The position numbers and the translations under genes are program-made. This document shows positions 1-5,040 of a stretch of 5,040 nt of DNA, in pieces. The first letter of the stretch is position 1. Each line of letters starts with the position of its first letter. Source of the stretch: Methanobacterium sp. PtaU1.Bin242 (GTDB lineage Archaea > Methanobacteriota > Methanobacteria > Methanobacteriales > Methanobacteriaceae); assembly GCA_002067565.1 (NCBI GenBank), contig MVQZ01000170.1, forward strand, positions 1-5,040. The letters run 5' to 3'. The notes beneath the pieces were generated by a model. It was not told where the DNA came from, searched no databases, and worked only from the letters and a program-made list of their open reading frames with translations.

Positions 1-4
1 AACT

Positions 5-93
5 TGCTTTAAAATAGACTCAATAGTCTGGAAATGATTCTATCAGCTCCTTCAATTCTTCAATAGTCTGTGCTTTAAAATAGACTCAATAGT
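5..93. repeat. Nested direct repeat, about 26-bp unit
   Basis: A 23-base sequence starting TGCTTTAAAATAGACT and ending CAATAGT occurs exactly at 5-27 and again at 71-93, 66 bases apart. The first copy continues with CTG to 30, and the 11-base tail TCAATAGTCTG of that 26-base unit recurs alone at 60-70, directly abutting the second long copy. The first copy contains the small inverted repeat AGACT-CAAT-AGTCT (16-29). There are too few copies, and the spacing is too irregular, for a CRISPR array. Its nature is unknown: it could be the edge of a larger repeat cut by the window, or a local duplication of the 3' end of a decayed minus-strand gene (see findings). Confidence 0.7.
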
Positions 94-193
94 GAATCAC
101 CTTTTCTTTTACAATTTAAATCATTCATCTCCTCATGGATTTGGGTCTAAAATGGCCTAATATTGGCATATAAATTTAAGAATTAATTACTAA

Positions 194-203
194 CTATATA
201 ATA
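194..203 (+). promoter_or_regulatory. Candidate TATA element for the secreted-protein gene
   Basis: CTATATAATA lies in an AT-rich stretch about 50 bases before the start codon at 252. Archaeal transcription starts about 25 bases downstream of the TATA centre, which would put the start near 222-227 and give a leader of roughly 25-30 bases carrying the GAGGAG site. No clear purine-rich BRE precedes it. ATATAAAT at 168-175 is an alternative TATA. The assignment rests on position and composition only. Confidence 0.42.
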
Positions 204-239
204 ACGGATACTGCGTTAAACAGGTTTTAATAAAACAAT

Positions 240-245
240 GAGGAG
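240..245 (+). promoter_or_regulatory. Ribosome binding site deciding the start at 252
   Basis: GAGGAG ends six bases before the ATG at 252. Further in-frame ATGs at 297 and 309 would also leave a signal peptide intact, but neither has a purine-rich site at a suitable distance, so this site favours 252. Confidence 0.75.
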
Positions 246-251
246 TTTTTC

Positions 252-1748
252 ATGGTTTACAATAGGATAGGAATGTTTTTCAAACTATTTCGAAGTATGG
301 ATGAAAAAATGAGTGAAGTATTAAGAATTAAAAATAATAGAGTCATTTTTTCAGTAGCCATAGTAATGTTAATCATGGTTTTATCCGGAGCAACGGTCCT
401 CGCTGAATCTCCCCCACCTGATGGTGGCGGTGGCGATATGGGCGCATCTCAGGGTAATGCTACAAATATTGTAACCAACGGAGCATTTGTAGTTGATGGT
501 ACAACCATAACCAGTAATTCAACTAATGATAATATTTGGGATAATTTGGTTAAAGCATTTCTGGGAATATTTAAAATAGAAATGGAATCTTTTAATGTAA
601 GTGAAACCGGGAAAACGTATACCAGCACGGAAGCCGACCAATCAGCTATTGTGGTAAATGGAAGCGGATCACTCAGCATAGACCAGGCAACTGTAAAGAA
701 AATCGGTGGTGCGGTTTCCAGTGAAGAAAACAGTAATTTTTATGGGCTGAACGCAGCTTTACTCGCGAAAAATAGCAGCAGATTAAAATTAACCAATACA
801 AAAATAAACACAACCGTAAATGGGGCTAATGCAATATTTGCAACTGGAAACAATTCTAGAGTAACCGCAGAAAACGTGGAGATATTTACCACAGCAGACT
901 CCTCCCGAGGATTGGATGCAACCTACGGTGGGACGATATTAGCAACCAGCATCAAAATAACAACCAACGGAGCACACTGCGCGGCACTGGCAACGGACCG
1001 TGGAGGGGGAATTGTAACTGTAATTAAGGGGGTATTTCAAACAGCAGGAGAAGGATCTCCGGGAATCTATTCAACTGGAACAATAACCGCCAACGACACA
1101 ACATCCACTGCAACTGGAAGTGAAGCTGCAACTATCGAAGGTAAAAATAGCATAACCCTCACCAACTCCCATATAACTGGATACAAGAAATATGGGGTGA
1201 TGATTTACCAGAGTACATCAGGAGATGCAGCAGAAGGTGCAGGGATCTTTAACATGACCGGCGGATCAATAACCGCTAAAACTGGACCCATATTCTACTC
1301 AACCAACACCGTAGCAATTTTCAACCTGGAAAATGTGAAACTCACAGGAACCGGTACTATTCTAAAAGCAAGTGCAGATAACTGGGGAAACAGCGGATCC
1401 AACGGGGCGAATGTAACACTGAACACTAAAAACCAGGTATTAGAGGGTACAATAGAAGCAGACAGCATCAGCTCCTTAATATTAAACATACTAAATAAAA
1501 GCAAACTCACTGCAACAATAAACTCCAATAACACGGCAAAATCAGTTATATTAAAGCTTTCTTCAGATTCAACATGGACAGTTACCGGAAACTCCTACAT
1601 AACAGGATTAACAGATGAAGACAGTAGTTTATCTAATATAAATGACAATGGATTTACAATATACTATGATAAAACAAACTCAGCAAACAGCTGGCTTAAC
1701 GGGAAAACAATAACACTAAAAGGCGGTGGGAAGTTAACACCGATTTAA
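252..1748 (+). CDS. Secreted parallel beta-helix-like surface protein, unknown function
   Basis: The predicted product has 498 residues. Residues 1-30 are a basic, unusually long n-region; 31-51 are a hydrophobic segment (VIFSVAIVMLIMVL...), followed by a likely signal peptidase site at VLA/ES (51/52). A flexible PPPDGGGGDMG linker follows. From about 120 to the end the protein is Asn, Thr, Ser and Gly rich, with irregular beta-strand/turn repeats typical of right-handed parallel beta-helices, for example LKLTNTKINTTVNGANAIFA and ITLTNSHITG. The segments ATDRGGG (247-253), IEGKNSITLTNSHITG (295-310), the MTGGS turn (335-339), NWGNSGSNGA (377-386) and the ending WLNGKTITLKGGGKLTP (481-497) resemble a family I remember from anaerobic bacteria, where it is annotated only as hypothetical or adhesin-like. 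There is one cysteine (243), no C-terminal membrane anchor, no LPXTG and no visible pseudomurein-binding repeat, so how it stays on the cell, if it does, is unclear. It appears monocistronic. Adhesion or carbohydrate binding is a guess; export is well supported. Confidence 0.85.
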   Translation: MVYNRIGMFFKLFRSMDEKMSEVLRIKNNRVIFSVAIVMLIMVLSGATVLAESPPPDGGGGDMGASQGNATNIVTNGAFVVDGTTITSNSTNDNIWDNLVKAFLGIFKIEMESFNVSETGKTYTSTEADQSAIVVNGSGSLSIDQATVKKIGGAVSSEENSNFYGLNAALLAKNSSRLKLTNTKINTTVNGANAIFATGNNSRVTAENVEIFTTADSSRGLDATYGGTILATSIKITTNGAHCAALATDRGGGIVTVIKGVFQTAGEGSPGIYSTGTITANDTTSTATGSEAATIEGKNSITLTNSHITGYKKYGVMIYQSTSGDAAEGAGIFNMTGGSITAKTGPIFYSTNTVAIFNLENVKLTGTGTILKASADNWGNSGSNGANVTLNTKNQVLEGTIEADSISSLILNILNKSKLTATINSNNTAKSVILKLSSDSTWTVTGNSYITGLTDEDSSLSNINDNGFTIYYDKTNSANSWLNGKTITLKGGGKLTPI

Positions 1749-1785
1749 CACCCTTAATTAACGATGTTTATGTTTATCATCCCCC

Positions 1786-1798
1786 AATTTTTATTTTA
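1786..1798 (+). terminator. T-rich terminator after the secreted-protein gene
   Basis: The stretch AATTTTTATTTTA begins about 40 bases after the stop codon at 1746-1748. Archaeal RNA polymerase terminates at T-rich tracts of the coding strand without needing a strong hairpin. None is seen here. The call rests on composition and position. Confidence 0.45.
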
Positions 1799-1844
1799 TA
1801 TGAATTCAGTCGATTAATTCTAAATAATTAATTTTTATAAGTTA

Positions 1845-1854
1845 TTTATATATA
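1845..1854 (+). promoter_or_regulatory. Near-consensus archaeal TATA element
   Basis: TTTATATATA contains the full archaeal TATA-box consensus TTTATATA. If it drives hemB, transcription would start near 1875 and leave a leader of roughly 190 bases that contains the hairpin at 1902-1920. The core is nearly symmetric, so it could also be read on the other strand, but no minus-strand gene follows. Confidence 0.45.
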
Positions 1855-1901
1855 GATAAAATTCATCTTTGCTTGTTTGTTATTATTTTGATTAAATTCA
1901 T

Positions 1902-1920
1902 ATTAAGTAAACCACTTAAT
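1902..1920. repeat. Perfect 7-bp inverted repeat (hairpin or operator)
   Basis: ATTAAGT at 1902-1908 and ACTTAAT at 1914-1920 are exact reverse complements around the five-base loop AAACC. The stem is AT-rich and not followed by a T-run, so it is not a convincing terminator. It could be a protein-binding operator or a leader hairpin upstream of hemB, or chance in AT-rich DNA. Confidence 0.5.
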
Positions 1921-2003
1921 TAGTTATAAGTTATCTATTAAATCTTTCAATTGTCTAAATAATTATTTATTATTAGAACAAAGATAAATCAGGGGAACTC
2001 TGT

Positions 2004-2020
2004 AAAAAAAGATATTTTAA
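2004..2020 (+). promoter_or_regulatory. Candidate proximal promoter of hemB
   Basis: A seven-A tract at 2004-2010, which could serve as a BRE, is followed by GATATTTTAA at 2011-2020, a weaker TATA-like element. A start about 25 bases downstream would fall near 2040 and leave a short leader of about 25 bases before the hemB ATG at 2064. This competes with the better TATA match at 1845-1854. Confidence 0.3.
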
Positions 2021-2063
2021 TCTAGGTTACGGAAGGTTATAATAATAAGTTGAGTGATCAAAA

Positions 2064-3047
2064 ATGAAATTTCCCACTACCAGAATGCGCAGATTAAGAA
2101 AGAGCTTCCAGGTAAGGAAGATCCTCCAGGAAACCAAACTTAACCCTGAAGATCTAATCTACCCATTATATATTAAAGAGGAGTTAAAAGACAGACAAAA
2201 AGAGCACATTGATACTATGCCCGGCCAGTATAGATATTCTTTAGAGGGGGCAGTTGGAGAAGCAAAAAGATTGGAAGAGGCAGGATTATCATCGGTAATC
2301 CTCTTTGGAATGCCGGAGCATAAAGATGAGACCGGATCATCAGCATATGATAACGAGGGAATTGTACAGAATACCATACGCAGATTAAAAGATGAAACTG
2401 AACTGGTGGTGGTAACTGACGTCTGCATGTGTCAGTATACCTCTCATGGGCACTGTGGGATAATTAAAGATGATATAATTCTCAATGATGAATCCCTGAA
2501 TTACCTCTCCAAAATTGCATTAAGCCATGCCGAGGCAGGTGCGGATATTGTGGCCCCTTCAGATATGATGGATGGTAGAGTGGATGCCATAAGAAAAACA
2601 CTTGATGAAAACGGATTTTTTAACACACTGATAATGTCTTACGCTGCCAAATATGCTTCATCATTTTATGCGCCCTTTCGAGATGCGGTTTGTTCAGCAC
2701 CGTCATTTGGTGATCGTAAAACACACCAGATGAGTCCCTATAATATTAATGAAGCTATTAGGGAAGTTGATCTTGATATTAAAGAGGGGGCTGATATAAT
2801 AATGGTAAAACCAGCTTTACCCTATTTGGATATAATTAAAGAGGTGAAAAGGGAGTTTAAAATTCCTACTGCAGCGTATCAGGTAAGTGGAGAATATTCC
2901 ATGTTAATGGCGGGGATTGAGGCCGGATATCTCACTGATGAATCTATCTACGAATCATTAATTTCCATTAAACGAGCAGGAGCCGATTTAATAATCACTT
3001 ATTTCGCCCCGAAGATCTTAAAAGAAGACGTAGAATATAAATGCTAA
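2064..3047 (+). CDS. hemB: Porphobilinogen synthase (delta-aminolevulinate dehydratase)
   Basis: The enzyme condenses two 5-aminolevulinate molecules to porphobilinogen in the cytoplasm, the first common step to siroheme, corrinoids and, in methanogens, coenzyme F430. The 327 residues are full family length. Visible features are the N-terminal RMRRLR, the Zn-binding cysteines C121, C123 and C131 in DVCMCQYTSHGHCG, the DMMDGRV loop (167-173), and the two active-site lysines K196 (SYAAKYAS) and K249 (MVKPALPYLD, Schiff base). Substrate-side residues R206, R218, K219 and S275 are also present. E234 aligns by spacing with the allosteric Mg glutamate of the E. coli enzyme (my alignment by eye). 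It is therefore expected to be a Zn-dependent, Mg-stimulated form. GAGTGATC at 2052-2059 partly matches the complement of the 16S rRNA 3' end and sits four bases before the ATG. The next gene follows after 19 bases, suggesting a shared transcript. No damage is seen. Confidence 0.97.
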   Translation: MKFPTTRMRRLRKSFQVRKILQETKLNPEDLIYPLYIKEELKDRQKEHIDTMPGQYRYSLEGAVGEAKRLEEAGLSSVILFGMPEHKDETGSSAYDNEGIVQNTIRRLKDETELVVVTDVCMCQYTSHGHCGIIKDDIILNDESLNYLSKIALSHAEAGADIVAPSDMMDGRVDAIRKTLDENGFFNTLIMSYAAKYASSFYAPFRDAVCSAPSFGDRKTHQMSPYNINEAIREVDLDIKEGADIIMVKPALPYLDIIKEVKREFKIPTAAYQVSGEYSMLMAGIEAGYLTDESIYESLISIKRAGADLIITYFAPKILKEDVEYKC

Positions 3048-3051
3048 TTTA

Positions 3052-3057
3052 GAGGAG
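3052..3057 (+). promoter_or_regulatory. Ribosome binding site supporting a GTG start
   Basis: GAGGAG ends nine bases before GTG at 3067-3069, just after the hemB stop at 3045-3047. The first in-frame ATG lies about 35 codons later and beyond the conserved PKPG motif, so the GTG is the reasonable start. No promoter fits in the 19-base gap. Confidence 0.75.
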
Positions 3058-3066
3058 TTAGTTAAA

Positions 3067-3975
3067 GTGGACCCGGATTTAATAGCTAAAATAGCCCAGA
3101 TTGCGTCTGTTTTGGAAGTAAGTGGATATCCTAAACCAGGAAATGTTCATCGTACCCAGGACTTTGAAGATATGATGTTTGAAGATTTCCTGATCAGTGG
3201 AATTGTCATTGGAAACACCATGAGGAAAGCCGCAGAACAGGGATCAAAATGTAAAAACATAAATGAACTGTGCAATATTAACCTGGGAAGATTAATAAAG
3301 GAAGCTGTAGAAGAAACAAACAAATGGGTGATGAATAACACCAATCTAGGTATTATAATGCTTCTATGTCCAATATCTGCATCTGCCGGATACAGTATGA
3401 ATTTCCCGGATTTGAGGGATAACATTCATGAAATAATAAGGGCCACTACACCGGATGATGCAGTTAAACTGTATGATGCTATAAATCTGGCCGATGCAGG
3501 GGGAATGGGGGAAAGAGAAGATTTAGACGTGGGAAATGAGAAAGCCAAAGAAGAACTACTGGAAAATGATATTAATATATTTCAGGTCCTGGAAATATCC
3601 TCTTCCTGGGATGCTCTGGCCTATGAACTCACCCATAGAATGCCAGTGACCTTTGAGGTAGGTTATCCTACCTATAAAAAGTTGAAAAAGTCTCATGGGA
3701 CCAATAAAGCTACAGTACAAACATTTTTAACCATTTTATCTATGAAAAGAGATACACTTATATCCCGAAAATATAATAACACCATTTCCCAGAGAGTAAA
3801 AGCAGATGCTAAAATTATATTAGATAAAGGAGGGATATTAACAGAAGAAGGTCAGTCTCTCCTTTTGAAATTCGACCAGGATTTAATGAACAAGAAATAT
3901 AACCCCGGCACCACCGCCGATCTAACCGCTTCATCACTGATGTTAGCTCTGCTAGAAGAGCATTGGAATGATTAG
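3067..3975 (+). CDS. CitG/MdcB-family protein (triphosphoribosyl-dephospho-CoA synthase-like)
   Basis: The 302 residues have the hallmarks of the CitG family: LEVSGYPKPGNVHR at 16-29, matching the bacterial S-x-x-PKPG-x-V-D/H-R motif; NTNLGIIMLLCPIS at 91-104, matching the N-T-x-x-G segment; TTPDDAVKLYDAINLADAGG at 127-146; WDALAYELTH at 181-190; SQRVKADAKIILDKGG at 241-256; and NPGTTADLTASSLMLALLE at 279-297, the C-terminal PG-x-x-ADL motif. Bacterial members make 2'-(5''-triphosphoribosyl)-3'-dephospho-CoA, the prosthetic-group precursor for the acyl carrier protein of citrate lyase or malonate decarboxylase. Neither enzyme is encoded here, nor do I expect them in this type of organism, so the true substrate may be another nucleotide. 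It has no signal peptide or membrane segment and should be cytoplasmic. It is tightly linked to hemB. The family call is firm; the exact reaction is open. Confidence 0.85.
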   Translation: MDPDLIAKIAQIASVLEVSGYPKPGNVHRTQDFEDMMFEDFLISGIVIGNTMRKAAEQGSKCKNINELCNINLGRLIKEAVEETNKWVMNNTNLGIIMLLCPISASAGYSMNFPDLRDNIHEIIRATTPDDAVKLYDAINLADAGGMGEREDLDVGNEKAKEELLENDINIFQVLEISSSWDALAYELTHRMPVTFEVGYPTYKKLKKSHGTNKATVQTFLTILSMKRDTLISRKYNNTISQRVKADAKIILDKGGILTEEGQSLLLKFDQDLMNKKYNPGTTADLTASSLMLALLEEHWND

Positions 3976-4035
3976 CCAAGATTTAGGCAGGGAATAATAG
4001 TTATGTTATTAAATTATTCAATAGGCAAATTTAGA

Positions 4036-4046
4036 ATATTTAAATA
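4036..4046 (+). promoter_or_regulatory. Candidate TATA element for pheS
   Basis: ATATTTAAATA lies about 40 bases before the pheS ATG in the 108-base gap after the CitG-like gene. A start about 25 bases downstream would fall near 4066 and leave a short leader containing GAGGG at 4072-4076. This suggests pheS can be transcribed separately from hemB, although read-through is not excluded, since no strong terminator is seen between 3976 and 4035. Confidence 0.45.
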
Positions 4047-4083
4047 GTAAATAATCATTGGAACGTAATTTGAGGGTCATTTT

Positions 4084-5040
4084 ATGCTGCAGAAGGTCAT
4101 AGATGAATTACATATATATGAAAAGAAATTTCTCAAGGTTTTAGAGGCTAAGGGAGGGGAAGCTACCCCGGAAGAAATTTCAAAGTCCCAGAACATGGAT
4201 ATTAAGGCTGTTATGAGCGCGGCAAGTTCTTTGGAATCAAAAGATATTATTGAGGTTCATAAAGAAGTAAAAGAAGTCGTAAGCCTGAGTGATACAGGTA
4301 AAAAATATGCAGAGTATGGTTTACCTGAGAGAAAAATATTAGAAGCTTTAGATGAAGAGGAATCTATTCCTATTAAGGATATTGCTGATAAAACAGGTTT
4401 AGATCCTTCAGAAGTCAACATTGCTATAGGATGGTTGTTTAAAAAAAGATGGGCTAAAATGGATAATGGTGTTATAAAAATAACCATGGAAGGAGAGGCT
4501 GCTTTAGATGAGGAGGCTGATGATGAGCTGCTCTTGGATAAAATCTTTAAAACCCAGCAACTGCTGATGGACCCGTCAAAAGTTATTAGGGAGGGATTTA
4601 ATCTCCTTAAAAAGCGGAAAAACATAATAAAAGTCAAAAAACAGCATAAATTCAGCTTTAAAATCACAGAAAAGGGTAATAAAATCTTAAAGATGGGTGT
4701 GGACATTAAAGATGAGGCCACCCAGCTCACCCATCAGCAACTAAAGACCGGATCCTGGGAGAAACTCCATTACCGGCCCTATGATATCCAGGCTGAATAT
4801 CCTTACGTCTATCCTGGTAAGATCCATCCATTACAGAGAACCATTGAGGAAATAAGGAATATATTCATAAAACTGGGATTCACGGAATCTAAGGGAACCG
4901 TTCTGGAATCTGCATTCTGGAATTTCGATTGCCTGTTCCAGCCCCAGGATCATGCCGCCCGGGAAATGCAGGATACATTTTACATTAAAGAACCCCAAAT
5001 GACCAAATTACCTGGTGAAGAGCTGGTTGATAGGGTCTCC
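4084..5040 (+). CDS. pheS: Phenylalanyl-tRNA synthetase alpha subunit, 3' partial
   Basis: The frame stays open from ATG 4084 to the last base, giving 319 residues; archaeal PheS is usually about 500, so roughly a third is missing beyond the edge. PheS with PheT forms the tetramer that charges tRNA-Phe; the alpha subunit holds the catalytic core. Residues 1 to about 200 look like successive winged-helix modules (for example KFLKVLEAKGGEATPEEIS and RKILEALDEEESIPIKDIA), typical of the N-terminal nucleic-acid-binding part of archaeal/eukaryotic PheS. SWEKLHYRPYDIQA (224-237) leads into the class II catalytic domain with motif 1 HPLQRTIEEIRNIFIKLGF (248-266) and the conserved FWNFDCLFQPQDHAAREMQD (278-297). 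GAGGG at 4072-4076, seven bases before the ATG, supports the start. It is intact as far as visible. pheT is not in the window and in this lineage need not be adjacent. Confidence 0.96.
   Translation, partial: MLQKVIDELHIYEKKFLKVLEAKGGEATPEEISKSQNMDIKAVMSAASSLESKDIIEVHKEVKEVVSLSDTGKKYAEYGLPERKILEALDEEESIPIKDIADKTGLDPSEVNIAIGWLFKKRWAKMDNGVIKITMEGEAALDEEADDELLLDKIFKTQQLLMDPSKVIREGFNLLKKRKNIIKVKKQHKFSFKITEKGNKILKMGVDIKDEATQLTHQQLKTGSWEKLHYRPYDIQAEYPYVYPGKIHPLQRTIEEIRNIFIKLGFTESKGTVLESAFWNFDCLFQPQDHAAREMQDTFYIKEPQMTKLPGEELVDRVS

Larger units (their letters stand above)
1749..2063. other. AT-rich intergenic region, no gene found
   Basis: These 315 bases separate the secreted-protein gene from hemB. 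The portion 1860-2063 has no ATG on the plus strand, and the longest TTG or minus-strand ATG frames I traced there are about a dozen codons without a ribosome binding site. The region holds a T-rich terminator, two promoter candidates and a 7-bp hairpin. Two short words recur: TCTAAATAATTA at 1819-1830 and 1954-1965, and TTATAAGTTAT at 1835-1845 and 1924-1934. In DNA this AT-rich the words may be coincidence. Confidence 0.7.

Noticed and set aside
5..93. CRISPR array
   Set aside because: Only two long copies and one partial copy occur, with unequal spacing (the partial copy directly abuts a long one), and no further repeats follow to the right.
75..128. Minus-strand 17-codon frame directly behind a GAGGAG sequence
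   Set aside because: The GAGGAG (complement of 129-134) abuts the ATG with no spacer, the frame is very short and ends inside the direct repeat.
155..167. Palindrome-like GCC...GGC around AATATT
   Set aside because: The arms do not share a centre with the AATATT core, leaving only a 3-bp stem, which is not above chance.
449..679. Minus-strand frames inside the secreted-protein gene (also 1295-1534)
   Set aside because: They are shorter than the plus-strand gene, have no ribosome binding site or recognisable motif, and oppose a frame with a clear signal peptide and family features.
2159..2428. Minus-strand frames inside hemB and the CitG-like gene (also 3147-3425)
   Set aside because: Both are antisense to well-supported enzymes and show no independent coding evidence.
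4257..4730. Minus-strand open frame of 157 residues
   Set aside because: It lies wholly antisense to pheS, whose frame has clear family motifs. The antisense product is rich in Ser, Leu and Phe, as expected from the complement of Lys/Glu/Asp-rich codons, and matches nothing I recognise.

Overview
The window looks like chromosome of a mesophilic methanogenic archaeon of the order Methanobacteriales (Methanobacterium-like). The reasons are the order hemB, CitG-like gene, pheS, which matches my memory of the Methanothermobacter chromosome; the archaeal type of the three proteins; TATA-like promoter elements of the TTTATATA kind; GAGGAG-type ribosome binding sites; and very AT-rich intergenic DNA. 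No search was run, so the taxon is an inference.

Layout: positions 1-251 are non-coding and carry a nested direct repeat at the left edge, then an AT-rich promoter region. Positions 252-1748 (+) encode a 498-residue secreted protein with a signal peptide and a long Asn/Thr/Ser/Gly-rich parallel beta-helix-like body of a type I associate mainly with bacterial surface proteins. Positions 1749-2063 are an AT-rich intergenic stretch with a T-rich terminator, a near-consensus TATA element and a small perfect hairpin, but no small gene. Positions 2064-3047 (+) are hemB (porphobilinogen synthase). Nineteen bases later, 3067-3975 (+) encode a CitG/MdcB-family protein (triphosphoribosyl-dephospho-CoA synthase-like) starting at GTG. 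After a 108-base gap with its own promoter-like element, pheS (phenylalanyl-tRNA synthetase alpha subunit) starts at 4084 and runs off the right edge with 319 residues visible.

How the genes fit together: hemB and the CitG-like gene are probably one transcript. HemB supplies porphobilinogen for the tetrapyrroles of a methanogen (F430, corrinoids, siroheme). The CitG-like protein has no obvious substrate here, because its bacterial relatives serve citrate lyase or malonate decarboxylase, and its position beside hemB and pheS is the main functional puzzle. The secreted protein appears to be an independent, accessory-type unit placed upstream of this housekeeping cluster. I found no CRISPR array, insertion sequence, tRNA or rRNA, and nothing that clearly amounts to a new multi-gene system.
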